Assembly (NCBI GenBank): GCA_016186995.1
Contig: JACPKQ010000007.1
Span: 1-52,225 of the forward strand
DNA: 52,225 nt
Direction of reading: 5' to 3'
Source of the DNA: Deltaproteobacteria bacterium
GTDB lineage: Bacteria > Bdellovibrionota > JACOXK01
The position numbers and the translations under genes were made by a program. Of this stretch, positions 8,832-17,463 are shown in pieces. The first letter of the stretch is position 1, and each line of letters opens with the position of its first letter. A model generated the notes under the pieces. That model saw only the letters and a list, made by a program, of their open reading frames with translations, was not told where the DNA came from and ran no database searches.

Positions 8832-9526
8832 TGAGTAATCTTATTGTTTCACTTGAAACACATTCTTTAAATGAAACTCAAAAGCTTGTTGATACATTAG
8901 GACAAGAAGTGAGTTATTATAAAGTAGGACTTCCTCTTTTTGTGAAAGAAGGAGAAGTGATACTTAATTTTCTTCACACATTAAACAAAAAAGTTTTTCT
9001 CGATTTAAAATTTTATGACATTCCCTCTGTAACAAAGCGCGCGGTCGAAAGTGCGTGTGATAAAGGTGTATTCATGGTTAATGTGCATGCTTTAAGTGGA
9101 GAAAAAACTCTTAGAGAAGTAGCATCGCTTAAAAATAAATACCCAGAAACTCAATTCATTGGGGTGACGTTACTTACAAGCTATTCTGAAGTTGAATTAC
9201 ATGAAGAAGGTTTGTTACAGCCTCATGAAACAGTTGAAAAAAGAGTTTTAAAGTTAGCCCAAAAAGTTAAAGACTCAGGACTTCACGGAGTTGTAGCCTC
9301 AGTTTATGAAACAAAAAAAATTAAAGAAAAGTGTGGTCATCAATTTTTAGTTATCACTCCAGGCGTTCGTTTGGACAAAAATAAAACAGATGATCAGTCT
9401 CGGGTGGCACCTGTTTCAGAAGCGCTTTCTGCAGGAGCAGATTATCTTGTAGTGGGGCGCCCTATCTGTCATGCAAAGGACCCCAAGGTAGCAGTTCAGT
9501 CTTTTCTGGAAGCATTGAGAATCTAA
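8831..9526 (+). CDS. pyrF: Orotidine-5'-phosphate decarboxylase
   Basis: Cytoplasmic enzyme converting OMP to UMP, the last step of de novo pyrimidine synthesis. The catalytic D-x-K-x-x-D array is present in LDLKFYDIP, the upstream Lys is in YYKVGLPLF, and phosphate-binding segments ITPGVR and YLVVGRPI close the barrel. The length of 231 residues is normal. At the N-terminus the usual Asp of the L-x-L-D-x-x-S motif is replaced by Glu (VSLETHS), a conservative but unusual change at a ribose-contacting position. It shares a TAATG junction with proS. Confidence 0.93.
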   Translation: MSNLIVSLETHSLNETQKLVDTLGQEVSYYKVGLPLFVKEGEVILNFLHTLNKKVFLDLKFYDIPSVTKRAVESACDKGVFMVNVHALSGEKTLREVASLKNKYPETQFIGVTLLTSYSEVELHEEGLLQPHETVEKRVLKLAQKVKDSGLHGVVASVYETKKIKEKCGHQFLVITPGVRLDKNKTDDQSRVAPVSEALSAGADYLVVGRPICHAKDPKVAVQSFLEALRI

Positions 9527-9532
9527 AATAAA

Positions 9533-9538
9533 TTGACA
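9533..9538 (+). promoter_or_regulatory. Consensus -35 box before the tRNA cluster
   Basis: A perfect TTGACA lies just after pyrF. The -10 is not clear; TTATCT at 9556-9561, with a 17-bp spacer, is the best-placed candidate and is poor. It would drive the five-tRNA operon beginning about 75 bases downstream. Confidence 0.4.
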
Positions 9539-9637
9539 GTTTTTGAATTATGTTTTTATCTGAGGTAATCTTTCAAGGATTCTTTCGAGGGATCTTTGTG
9601 TTGTGAAACGTGAAGTATGTGTTTATGTGGTAGAGAT

Positions 9638-9710
9638 GCTGGCGTAGCTCAGTTGGTAGAGCAGCTGATTTGTAATCAGCAGGTCGCGGGTTCGAGTCCC
9701 ATCGCCAGCT
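9638..9710 (+). tRNA. tRNA-Thr (anticodon TGT)
   Basis: The acceptor GCTGGCG pairs with CGCCAGC. The D-arm is TAGCTCAGTTGGTAGAGCA, the anticodon stem GCTGA/TCAGC encloses TTTGTAA with anticodon TGT, and the T-arm contains GGGTTCGAGTCCC. The CCA end is not encoded. It is the first of five tRNAs upstream of secE. Confidence 0.96.
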
Positions 9711-9721
9711 TGTTCTTTGGT

Positions 9722-9798
9722 GCGGGAGTAGCTCAGCTGGCTAGAGCATCAGCCTTCCAAGCTGAGGGTCGCGGGTTCGAATCCCGTCTCCCGCTCCA
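9722..9798 (+). tRNA. tRNA-Gly (anticodon TCC)
   Basis: The acceptor GCGGGAG pairs with CTCCCGC. The anticodon stem TCAGC/GCTGA encloses CTTCCAA with anticodon TCC. The T-arm contains CGGGTTCGAATCCCG. The 3' CCA is encoded (9796-9798), unlike in three of its four neighbours. Confidence 0.96.
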
Positions 9799-9820
9799 TT
9801 TTTTTTCTATTGTATTGTAT

Positions 9821-9903
9821 GGAGAGATACCCAAGTGGCCAAAGGGGACAGACTGTAAATCTGTTGGCGTTAGCCTTCGGAGGTTCAAATCCTCGTCTCT
9901 CCA
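9821..9903 (+). tRNA. tRNA-Tyr (anticodon GTA)
   Basis: The acceptor GGAGAGA pairs with TCTCTCC. The anticodon stem ACAGA/TCTGT encloses CTGTAAA with anticodon GTA. A long variable arm (class II tRNA) and a T-arm with AGGTTCAAATCCT follow. CCA is not encoded. Confidence 0.95.
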
Positions 9904-9917
9904 GTTTTTTGGGCTCT

Positions 9918-9989
9918 GCCCACGTAGCTCAGTGGTGGAGCACTTCCTTGGTAAGGAAGAGGTCATCGGTTCAATCCCGATCGTGGGCT
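9918..9989 (+). tRNA. tRNA-Thr (anticodon GGT)
   Basis: The acceptor GCCCACG pairs with CGTGGGC. The anticodon stem CTTCC/GGAAG encloses TTGGTAA with anticodon GGT. The T-arm contains CGGTTCAATCCCG. CCA is not encoded. In many bacteria tuf and rpmG follow this tRNA; here only 12 bases separate it from tRNA-Trp. Confidence 0.95.
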
Positions 9990-10001
9990 TTTTGTTATGA
10001 T

Positions 10002-10077
10002 AGGCCAGTAGCTCCAACGGTAGAGCACCGGTCTCCAAAACCGGGTGTTGGGGGTTCAAATCCCTCCTGGCCTGCCA
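10002..10077 (+). tRNA. tRNA-Trp (anticodon CCA)
   Basis: The acceptor AGGCCAG pairs with CTGGCCT, with discriminator G. The anticodon stem CCGGT/ACCGG encloses CTCCAAA with anticodon CCA. The T-arm contains GGGGTTCAAATCCC. The 3' CCA is encoded (10075-10077). It lies directly upstream of secE-nusG, as in many bacteria. Confidence 0.96.
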
Positions 10078-10105
10078 CTTTACATAGATGTAAACACGAG
10101 CAGTG

Positions 10106-10122
10106 CACCCTCCCTACTCAGA
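10106..10122. repeat. Second copy of the 17-nt sequence found at 25-41
   Basis: Identical to bases 25-41 (CACCCTCCCTACTCAGA) and located in the spacer between tRNA-Trp and secE. ACTTAAG lies just downstream. Function unknown. Confidence 0.4.
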
Positions 10123-10160
10123 CCAAAGCACTTAAGAACCTGTGGAAATTCAAAAAAGTA

Positions 10161-10188
10161 TTTACAAATGTTTTTAAGCGTATATAGA
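10161..10188 (+). promoter_or_regulatory. Putative sigma-70 promoter of secE-nusG-rplKAJL
   Basis: A -35 TTTACA (10161-10166) and a -10 TATAGA (10183-10188) are separated by 16 bp, about 25 bases upstream of the secE ATG at 10213. GGGG at 10203-10206 can serve as ribosome binding site. Confidence 0.5.
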
Positions 10189-10212
10189 TAAGAACTTTAC
10201 AATGGGGATTCT

Positions 10213-10581
10213 ATGCAAAATCAAAAAATAGTTTCAGCTACATTGGTTGGTTTTGGAGTTGCACTCTGGTTTGTTTTAAATGCTGGAATTGTTAAAGTTT
10301 TTGATCACTATGACTTGACTTTCGGTGTTTATGATGCGATTAAACATGCGATTCCATTGCTAGTTTCGGCAGTGAGTGTTTTTGTTTTATTAAAGAATGT
10401 AACTGTTACAAATTTTCTGACTGAAGTGGTTGTAGAGTTGAGAAAGGTAACATGGCCATCTTCTAAAGATACATGGTCTGCTACCTTTGTCGTTATTGTG
10501 TTTGTAATTATTATTTCTTTTATATTAGGGGCGATGGATTTGGGTTGGGCTTATCTTGTTCAAAAATTAATTATTAGGTAA
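10213..10581 (+). CDS. secE: Preprotein translocase subunit SecE
   Basis: Small inner-membrane subunit that clamps SecY in the protein translocation channel. The 122-residue form has two N-terminal hydrophobic segments (about 8-27 and 42-60) before the conserved amphipathic stretch VVVELRKVTWPS and the essential C-terminal membrane helix. This resembles the three-helix proteobacterial SecE rather than the short one-helix form. It sits between tRNA-Trp and nusG, its standard place. SecY is encoded at 34451. Confidence 0.95.
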   Translation: MQNQKIVSATLVGFGVALWFVLNAGIVKVFDHYDLTFGVYDAIKHAIPLLVSAVSVFVLLKNVTVTNFLTEVVVELRKVTWPSSKDTWSATFVVIVFVIIISFILGAMDLGWAYLVQKLIIR

Positions 10582-10587
10582 TTTCTC

Positions 10588-11217
10588 ATGAATGAAGAAA
10601 ATAAAAAGCTTGAAGAAAGTGGTGTAGAGAATCAACAAGAGGAAACACCCGTTTCTTCACAACCGCAACCAGAAATTCTCAAGAATGAAAATTTAAAGTG
10701 GTATGTTGTTCATACTTATTCAGGTTTTGAATCTCAAGCCAAACAAGCTCTTCAAGAGAAGATTAAAAATGGAGCCTTTGAAAAATCTTTTGGAGATATT
10801 CTTGTTCCTATTGAAGAAAGTGAAAAACTTGTTAAAGGAAAAAAACGTAAAACTTCTCGAAAGTTTTTCCCAGGCTATATGATAGTGCAAATGGAATTGA
10901 ATGAAGCAACATGGCATCTTGTGAAAGCAACACCTAAGGTCACAGGTTTTGTGGGTGGACTTCAGAATCCTACACCTGTTTCTGAAAAAGAAATTCAGCT
11001 TATTCGGGATCAAATGTCTGGTGAGGTTGCTCTTTCAACATTAGAAACAAGTTTTCAAGAAGGTGAAAATGTAAGGGTTGTTGAAGGACCTTTTGCTAAC
11101 TTTAATGGTGTTATTGAAGAAGTGAAACCTGATAAGCAAAAAGTAAAAGTTTTAGTGAGTATTTTTGGACGTTCAACCCCTGTAGAATTATCCTATTCTC
11201 AGGTGGAAAAAGCATAG
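10588..11217 (+). CDS. nusG: Transcription termination/antitermination factor NusG
   Basis: Binds RNA polymerase through its NGN domain and links it to Rho or ribosomal S10 through its KOW domain. After an acidic, Gln-rich leader of about 35 residues, the NGN domain begins at KWYVVHTYSGFE and includes FFPGYMIVQM. The C-terminal KOW begins near EGENVRVVEGPFANFNG. The 209 residues exceed E. coli NusG (181) because of the N-terminal leader. It lies 6 nt after secE and 12 nt before rplK. Confidence 0.96.
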   Translation: MNEENKKLEESGVENQQEETPVSSQPQPEILKNENLKWYVVHTYSGFESQAKQALQEKIKNGAFEKSFGDILVPIEESEKLVKGKKRKTSRKFFPGYMIVQMELNEATWHLVKATPKVTGFVGGLQNPTPVSEKEIQLIRDQMSGEVALSTLETSFQEGENVRVVEGPFANFNGVIEEVKPDKQKVKVLVSIFGRSTPVELSYSQVEKA

Positions 11218-11229
11218 AGGTTAATTATT

Positions 11230-11658
11230 ATGCCACCAAAAAAAGAAATTACAGGTCTGATTAAACTTCAGATTCAAGCAGGAGCCGCAAACCCTTCACC
11301 ACCTGTTGGACCAGCTTTAGGTCAACATGGTGTCAATATCATGGATTTCTGTAAGGCTTTTAACGACAGAACAAAAGATCAAAAAGGAATGGTTATTCCT
11401 GTTGTTATCACGGTCTATAAAGATCGTACTTTTTCTTTTATTACAAAAACGCCACCAGCAGCTATTCTTCTTTTAAAAGCTGCGGGAATTCAAAAAGGTT
11501 CTGGAGTGCCTAATAAAGAAAAAGTGGGAAAAGTAACAAAAGAGCAAGTGAAGCAGATTGCAGAAACAAAAATGCCTGATTTAAACGCCAGGGACATTGG
11601 CGCAGCTATGAGGATCATTGAAGGGACTGCACGTAGTATGGGAATTGAGGTTAAGTAA
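11230..11658 (+). CDS. rplK: 50S ribosomal protein L11
   Basis: Binds the GTPase-associated centre of 23S rRNA. The hallmarks [19 protein letters not shown] and [12 protein letters not shown] near the N-terminus are intact, and the C-terminal RNA-binding domain ends with [14 protein letters not shown]. The length of 142 residues is typical. The stop overlaps the rplA start by one base (TAATG). Confidence 0.97.
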   Translation: MPPKKEITGLIKLQIQAGAANPSPPVGPALGQHGVNIMDFCKAFNDRTKDQKGMVIPVVITVYKDRTFSFITKTPPAAILLLKAAGIQKGSGVPNKEKVGKVTKEQVKQIAETKMPDLNARDIGAAMRIIEGTARSMGIEVK

Positions 11659-12206
11659 TGGGGAAAAGATATAAAAATAATTTTAAAAAAGTGCAACAAG
11701 ATAAAAACTATACACCCGGGGAAGCTTTTCAGATTTTAGATAGTTTTGAAAATGCTAAGTTTGATGAAAGTATTGATGTGGCTATCCGACTTGGTGTTGA
11801 TCCTAAGCAATCAGATCAGATGGTACGTGGATCTGTTGTTTTACCTCATGGTACAGGTAAGAAGATAAAACTTCTTGTATTTGCCAAGGGGGATAAGCTT
11901 AAAGAGGTTGAGTCTCTAGGAGTTGATTATGCTGGTGGAGATGAGTTTATCAGTAAAATTCAAGGGGGTTGGCTTGATTTTGATAAAGTTATTGCAACCC
12001 CTGACATGATGAGTTCAGTGAGTAAAGTTGCAAAAATTTTAGGTCCTAAGGGCCTTATGCCTAATCCAAAGTCGGGTACAGTGACTTTTGAAGTTGCAAA
12101 AGCAGTTGAAGATGAGAGGAAAGGTAAAGTTGAGTTTAGAATTGATAAGAGTGGGATTGTGCATACAAATATTGGTAAAAAATCTTTTGGCTCAGAGTTA
12201 AAGTAG
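11658..12206 (+). CDS. rplA: 50S ribosomal protein L1, C-terminally truncated
   Basis: L1 forms the mobile stalk at the ribosomal E site and can repress its own operon. The sequence is clear L1 with [14 protein letters not shown] and the near-terminal [10 protein letters not shown], but it stops at residue 182 with TAG. Family members are about 230 residues long. The missing 45-50 residues include the C-terminal part of domain I, which normally pairs with the N-terminal segment to build the rRNA-binding surface. The 53 bases before rplJ hold no continuation in any frame, so this is a deletion or a shortened gene, not a single frameshift. Confidence 0.93.
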   Translation: MGKRYKNNFKKVQQDKNYTPGEAFQILDSFENAKFDESIDVAIRLGVDPKQSDQMVRGSVVLPHGTGKKIKLLVFAKGDKLKEVESLGVDYAGGDEFISKIQGGWLDFDKVIATPDMMSSVSKVAKILGPKGLMPNPKSGTVTFEVAKAVEDERKGKVEFRIDKSGIVHTNIGKKSFGSELK

Positions 12207-12259
12207 ATCCTATGAAGGTTATTTCATGATGGGGTGGTTAAGAGAGAAAGGTTGTAAAT

Positions 12260-12793
12260 ATGAATAAAGAAGAAAAAAAACAGAGTGTCGCGGAATTAAA
12301 AGATCGGTTTCAAAATTCAATTTGTGCTATTGTAGCTCATTATCGAGGCCTTACAGTTTCTCAAATAACAGATTTGAGGCAGAAACTTCATAGAAATAAG
12401 GACGAGCTTAAAGTTATTAAAAATAGGCTTGCTAAAATTGCTTGCAAAGATACAGAGTGGGAGATTTTGAATGAAGATTTTATAGGGCCTAATGTTGTTG
12501 GATTTGCAAGTAGTGATCCTGTAGGTTTAGCAAAAATTTTTGTTGAGCTATCGAAAGAAGAAGACAGTAAGCTTCAATTAAAAACAGCTGTTTTGAAGGG
12601 CAAGAAACTTTCATTAGAGCAGATAGCAGATCTTGCAGCTCTTCCAGGTCGTGAGCAATTGTTAGCTCAATTTTTAAGTGTTCTTCAAGGGCCTGTAAGA
12701 GGTTTAGTCACTGTTTTAAGTGGTATTCCTAGACAGTTTGTACAAGTCCTTGAGGCGGTATGTAGGGCTAAAGAAAAGGATGGGTCTGTATAA
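12260..12793 (+). CDS. rplJ: 50S ribosomal protein L10
   Basis: Base of the L7/L12 stalk; binds 23S rRNA and carries L7/L12 dimers on its C-terminal helix. Typical segments are AIVAHYRGLTVSQITDLRQ at the N-terminus and LAALPGREQLLAQFLSVLQ. The length of 177 residues is normal. The leader between the truncated rplA and rplJ is only 53 nt, shorter than the L10-binding leader used for autoregulation in other bacteria. Confidence 0.95.
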   Translation: MNKEEKKQSVAELKDRFQNSICAIVAHYRGLTVSQITDLRQKLHRNKDELKVIKNRLAKIACKDTEWEILNEDFIGPNVVGFASSDPVGLAKIFVELSKEEDSKLQLKTAVLKGKKLSLEQIADLAALPGREQLLAQFLSVLQGPVRGLVTVLSGIPRQFVQVLEAVCRAKEKDGSV

Positions 12794-12879
12794 TTATTGA
12801 TGAATAGATTAAGGCATAAAGAAATAAAAAAAAATGTTTAAGTCAAAATATGATTTAAATTTAAGGAGGAAGAGGTACT

Positions 12880-13269
12880 ATGACAGCAAAAGCAATGACA
12901 AAAGCAGACGTAGTTGAATTTGTAAAAGGTATGAACGTTCTGGAATTATCAGAACTCGTCAAAGAGTTAGAGGAAACATTTGGTGTTTCAGCTCAAGCTC
13001 CTGTGATTATGGGTGGTGCAGCTCTCGGTGCAGCTACAGCTCAAGCAGCTGAAGAAAAATCAACATTTGATCTTGTTCTTAAAGCTTCAGGTGAGCAGAA
13101 AATCCAGGTTATTAAAGAAGTTCGTACCATCACAGGTTTAGGGCTTAAAGAAGCTAAAGATCTTGTAGAAGGGGCTCCAAAGACGGTGAAAGAAGGGGTC
13201 TCTAAAGAAGATGCTGCCAAATTTAAACAGCAGTTAGAAAAGGTTGGGGCTACTGTCGAGCTTAAATAA
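12880..13269 (+). CDS. rplL: 50S ribosomal protein L7/L12
   Basis: Acidic stalk protein that recruits translation factors. An N-terminal dimerisation segment is followed by an Ala-rich hinge ([15 protein letters not shown]) and the conserved C-terminal domain with [19 protein letters not shown] and the terminal KVGATVELK. The length of 129 residues is usual. A strong AAGGAGGAAGAGG ribosome binding site precedes the ATG, fitting the need for several L7/L12 copies per ribosome. Confidence 0.97.
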   Translation: MTAKAMTKADVVEFVKGMNVLELSELVKELEETFGVSAQAPVIMGGAALGAATAQAAEEKSTFDLVLKASGEQKIQVIKEVRTITGLGLKEAKDLVEGAPKTVKEGVSKEDAAKFKQQLEKVGATVELK

Positions 13270-13287
13270 CATTGAAGAATTTTATTG

Positions 13288-13325
13288 AAACGCCTATTTT
13301 GAAGGGAGTGTCGAAGTAGGTGTTT
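13288..13325 (+). promoter_or_regulatory. Hairpin between rplL and rpoB (putative attenuator)
   Basis: AAACGCCTA (13288-13296) pairs with TAGGTGTTT (13317-13325) over 9 bp with one G-U, enclosing a 20-nt loop. The U-rich tract GTCTTATTTTTC follows. In many bacteria a partial terminator here lowers rpoBC expression relative to rplL; the same role is inferred. Confidence 0.5.
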
Positions 13326-13359
13326 GTCTTATTTTTCAAATAATAAGGAGAAGAGGTCC

Positions 13360-16300
13360 ATGGGTGAGTTAATATCTCATAGAAGGCGTCAACGTAAGAG
13401 CTTTGAAAAAATCCCCCAGATTGTTGAACTTCCAGGGCTTATTGATGTTCAAAGAAGATCATTTGAAGAGTTTCTTCAAGAGGGGATACCTTCAGCAAAA
13501 AGACAAAATGTGGGATTAGAAGCTGTTTTTAGAAGTGTTTTCCCCATTGAAAGTTTTGAGGGAACAGCTTCATTAGAATATGAAAATTATATTTTAGAAA
13601 CTCCTAAATATGATGTAGGGGAGTGTCGTGATCGAGGTATGACTTATGCATCTCCTTTAAGAGTCACTGTAAGACTTCTTGTATGGGATGTTGACGAAAC
13701 AACAGGAGCAAAGACTATTCGTGATGTCAAAGAACAAGAAGTTTATTTAGGTGAAGTTCCTCTCATGACCGAAACGGGTTCTTTTATTATTAATGGAAAT
13801 GAAAGAGTTATTGTCAGCCAATTACACCGATCTCCTGGTGTTTTTTTCTCTCATGATAAAGGAAGTACTCATGCTAGTGGTAAGCTTCTTTACTCAGCAC
13901 GAGTTATTCCTTATAGAGGAAGTTGGATAGATATTGAGTTCAATCATAAAGATCTTATTTTTGTAAGAATTGATCGTCGCCGAAAAATGCCTGCTACAGC
14001 TTTGTTAAAAGCTTTAGGATATTCTACCCAAGATCTTATTAAGTATTATTATCAATCTGAAACTCTTTATTTAGCAGAAGATTCTTATTCTAAAAGTATT
14101 GAGTGGAATCTTCTCAAAGGCCAAAGATCCACATTTGAAATTAAGCACCCTAAGACAAAGAAAGTTCTTGTTAAGAAAAATAGAAGATTCACAGAGCGTG
14201 CGCTTGAAGAAATGAAAAGTGCTGGGCTTAAAGAAATTCCTATAGATATTGAAGAGGTTGTTAAGAAAATTTGTTATGAAGATATTATTGATAAGAAAAC
14301 TGGAGAAGTTCTTTTAAGTTGTAATCAAAAATTGACAAGATCGATGCTTAAAGATCTTCAAAAGAAAGGTGTTAAAGAAATTAAGATTCTTTTTGCTGAT
14401 GATCTTAATAGAGGAGCTTACATTTCTGAAACACTTGCAAGTGATAAAGTTGAAAGTACAGAAGAGGCTCTCATTGAAATTTATAGGAGACTTCGCCCAG
14501 GGGATCCTCCCACTTTAGAAGCTGCAAAAAATTTATTTGAAAATTTATTTTTTAATCCAAGTCGATATGATCTCTCAAGGGTAGGACGTCTTAAATTAAA
14601 CCATAAATTTAAGTTAGACATCCCCATAGAAACAACAGTTCTCACAAAGAAAGATATCTTGGAAACACTTCGATATCTTGTAGAACTTAAAGATGGTCGA
14701 GGAAAGATTGATGACATTGATCATCTTGGAAATAGACGTGTAAGATCCGTTGGAGAACTTATTGAAAACCAATTCCGAATTGGTTTAGTACGAATGGAAA
14801 GAGGAATTCGTGAAAGAATGAGTCTGCAAGAAGTTGAAACACTTATGCCTCATGATCTTGTGAATTCAAAACCCATTCAGGCTGTGATGAAAGAATTTTT
14901 TGGAAGCAGCCAACTTTCTCAGTTTATGGATCAAGTGAATCCTCTCGCTGAAATTACACATAAACGCCGTCTTTCTGCTTTAGGTCCCGGGGGTCTTACT
15001 CGTGAAAGAGCAGGTTTTGAAGTTCGGGATGTTCACTCCACACACTATGGTAGGATTTGTCCTATTGAAACTCCTGAAGGTCCAAATATTGGACTGATTT
15101 CTTCATTGTCTACCCATGCAAGGGTGAATCCATATGGTTTTATTGAAACACCTTATAGAAAGGTGGTAGGCAAAAAAGTGACTGATGATATTGAGTATTA
15201 CAGTGCCCTTAATGAAGAAGATCATGTTATTGCTCAAGCTAATGCACAAGTCAAAGGTGGTAAGCTTGTATCTGATTATGTGACATCACGTAAGGCAGGA
15301 GAGTTTATTATTACAGGAGCTCAAGATGTGGATCTTATGGACGTTTCACCTAATCAACTTGTCAGTGTTGCAGCAGCACTTATTCCATTTTTAGAGCATG
15401 ATGATGCAAACCGTGCCCTTATGGGTTCTAATATGCAACGTCAAGCTGTCCCTCTTTTAAAACCTAGATCTCCACTTATTGGAACGGGTATGGAAAAAAA
15501 GGTGGCCAGTGATTCTGGAGTTACACTGAGAGCCAAGAGAGATGGGGTTGTTGAAAGTGTTGATGCTTCAAGAATTGTAGTTAAAGCAAAAACAAAAGCA
15601 AGTGATGCAGATATTGGTGTTGATATTTATAAATTAGATAAATTTCGAAGATCAAATCAAGGTACTTGTGTGAATCAAAAACCCATTGTTAAAGAAGGAG
15701 ATAAAATTCAAAAAGGTGAAGTTATTGCAGACGGAGCGGCTACCCATTTAGGAGAACTTGCTCTTGGGCAAAATATCACTGTCGCTTTTATGCCTTGGGA
15801 AGGATACAACTTTGAAGACTCTATTCTTGTAAGTGAAAAACTTCTCAAACAAGATATTTATACTTCTGTTCATATAGAAGAGTTCGAATGTGTTGCTCGA
15901 GATACTAAGTTAGGACGTGAAGAAATAACTCGAGATATTCCTAACGTAGGTGAAACTGCTTTAGCTGATTTGGATGATAGCGGTATTATTCGAATTGGTG
16001 CCGAGGTGAAGCCTGGTGATATTTTAGTGGGTAAAATTACACCTAAGGGTGAAACACAACTTTCTCCTGAAGAAAAACTCTTAAGAGCTATTTTTGGTGA
16101 GAAAGCCCGTGATGTAAGAGATACCTCACTTCGTGTTTCTCCTGGTATTGCAGGAACGATCATTCATGCTCAAGTCTTCTCTAGAGAAGGTATCGAGAAG
16201 GATGAAAGAGCAAAAATAATTCAAGATGAAGAGGTCTCTCGTCTTATGAAAGATAGAGATTCTGAAACTCAAATTATTAAATCTGCGGCTAAAGAAAAAC

Positions 16301-17463
16301 TTGAAAAGGATCTTGTTGGAGCACGTGTTACTGGTAAGGTTTTAAGTCTTGATGGTAAAGAAACGTTACTTTCAAAAGGTAAAACACTGACTCAGGAAGT
16401 TTATGACAATCTTCCTTTTGATCTTTTACAACATCTCCCTTTAAGTCAAAATCTTGAAGAAAAGATTTCAAAAACAATAGAAGGGGCAGTACAACAAATT
16501 GAACTTGTGAAATCTGTTTTCCAAGAAAAAATGAAAAAACTCAAGCAAGGAGACGAGTTATCTCCTGGTGTTATTAAAATGGTGAAAGTGTATGTTGCTA
16601 TGAAACGACGTTTGGCTGTGGGTGATAAAATGGCTGGTCGACATGGTAACAAAGGTGTTGTTTCTAGAATTCTTCCAGAAGAGGATATGCCTTATATGGA
16701 AGATGGAACACCTGTTGATGTTGTTCTTAATCCGCTTGGAGTTCCTTCAAGAATGAATTTGGGACAAATCTTGGAAACTCACTTAGGCTGGGCTTCTAAA
16801 GAGCTTGGAAATAAAGTGGGTGAGTTTGTTAATAATTTCGAAGCACATGCTTTAAAAAAACTTCTTAAAAGTATTTATTCATCTCAGGAGATTGATGGGT
16901 ATTTAGAAAAGGCTTCAACAGAGGAACTTCGAAATATCGCACGTTATCTTAAAGATGGTGTGCCCATGGCAACTCCTGTCTTTAACGGAGCAACTGAAAA
17001 TGAAATTCGGGCTGCTCTTCTCCAAGCAGGTCTTCCTTCTACTGCACAAACAACCCTTTATGATGGACGAACAGGGGAAGCCGTTGCTCAGGATGTTACA
17101 GTTGGGGCTATGTACTTTCTCAAACTGCATCACTTGGTAGAAGATAAAATTCATGCTCGTTCCATTGGGCCTTATTCTCTTGTGACACAACAACCTCTTG
17201 GTGGAAAAGCTCAATTTGGAGGTCAAAGATTAGGGGAGATGGAAGTGTGGGCTATGGAAGCTTACGGGGCTGCTTATGCTCTTCAAGAGTTCTTAACTGT
17301 TAAGGCAGATGACGTCGCGGGAAGAACAAGAATGTATGAAGCCATTGTCAAAGGAGAAAACGTTTTAGAACCAGGATTGCCTGAGTCTTTTAACGTTTTA
17401 ACCAAAGAGCTTCAAAGCCTTTGTCTCGATGTCGAGTTACAGGAAGAGGAGATAAAACCATGA
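13360..17463 (+). CDS. rpoB: DNA-directed RNA polymerase subunit beta
   Basis: Catalytic beta subunit, 1367 residues. I chose ATG 13360 over the upstream TTG 13324 because AAGGAG lies 9 bases before it and the protein then starts [19 protein letters not shown]. The rifampicin-pocket region [20 protein letters not shown] keeps the sensitive-type residues Asp, His and Ser. Further hallmarks are [16 protein letters not shown], the [16 protein letters not shown] region, and [21 protein letters not shown] near the active site. The large size with lineage inserts resembles proteobacterial beta. The TGA stop overlaps the rpoC ATG (ATGA). Confidence 0.98.
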   Translation: MGELISHRRRQRKSFEKIPQIVELPGLIDVQRRSFEEFLQEGIPSAKRQNVGLEAVFRSVFPIESFEGTASLEYENYILETPKYDVGECRDRGMTYASPLRVTVRLLVWDVDETTGAKTIRDVKEQEVYLGEVPLMTETGSFIINGNERVIVSQLHRSPGVFFSHDKGSTHASGKLLYSARVIPYRGSWIDIEFNHKDLIFVRIDRRRKMPATALLKALGYSTQDLIKYYYQSETLYLAEDSYSKSIEWNLLKGQRSTFEIKHPKTKKVLVKKNRRFTERALEEMKSAGLKEIPIDIEEVVKKICYEDIIDKKTGEVLLSCNQKLTRSMLKDLQKKGVKEIKILFADDLNRGAYISETLASDKVESTEEALIEIYRRLRPGDPPTLEAAKNLFENLFFNPSRYDLSRVGRLKLNHKFKLDIPIETTVLTKKDILETLRYLVELKDGRGKIDDIDHLGNRRVRSVGELIENQFRIGLVRMERGIRERMSLQEVETLMPHDLVNSKPIQAVMKEFFGSSQLSQFMDQVNPLAEITHKRRLSALGPGGLTRERAGFEVRDVHSTHYGRICPIETPEGPNIGLISSLSTHARVNPYGFIETPYRKVVGKKVTDDIEYYSALNEEDHVIAQANAQVKGGKLVSDYVTSRKAGEFIITGAQDVDLMDVSPNQLVSVAAALIPFLEHDDANRALMGSNMQRQAVPLLKPRSPLIGTGMEKKVASDSGVTLRAKRDGVVESVDASRIVVKAKTKASDADIGVDIYKLDKFRRSNQGTCVNQKPIVKEGDKIQKGEVIADGAATHLGELALGQNITVAFMPWEGYNFEDSILVSEKLLKQDIYTSVHIEEFECVARDTKLGREEITRDIPNVGETALADLDDSGIIRIGAEVKPGDILVGKITPKGETQLSPEEKLLRAIFGEKARDVRDTSLRVSPGIAGTIIHAQVFSREGIEKDERAKIIQDEEVSRLMKDRDSETQIIKSAAKEKLEKDLVGARVTGKVLSLDGKETLLSKGKTLTQEVYDNLPFDLLQHLPLSQNLEEKISKTIEGAVQQIELVKSVFQEKMKKLKQGDELSPGVIKMVKVYVAMKRRLAVGDKMAGRHGNKGVVSRILPEEDMPYMEDGTPVDVVLNPLGVPSRMNLGQILETHLGWASKELGNKVGEFVNNFEAHALKKLLKSIYSSQEIDGYLEKASTEELRNIARYLKDGVPMATPVFNGATENEIRAALLQAGLPSTAQTTLYDGRTGEAVAQDVTVGAMYFLKLHHLVEDKIHARSIGPYSLVTQQPLGGKAQFGGQRLGEMEVWAMEAYGAAYALQEFLTVKADDVAGRTRMYEAIVKGENVLEPGLPESFNVLTKELQSLCLDVELQEEEIKP

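Noticed and set aside
9617-10187. Overlapping ORFs of about 125 codons on both strands
   Set aside because: They coincide with the five tRNA genes and their spacers; the apparent proteins are tRNA sequence read in frame, a common mis-annotation.
12204-12206. TAG at the end of rplA as a readthrough or pyrrolysine codon
   Set aside because: The codons after it do not resemble the L1 C-terminus and meet another stop soon, so readthrough would not restore the protein.
13324-13359. Upstream TTG start for rpoB
   Set aside because: ATG 13360 has AAGGAG at proper distance and gives the expected N-terminus; the upstream segment overlaps the attenuator-like hairpin.
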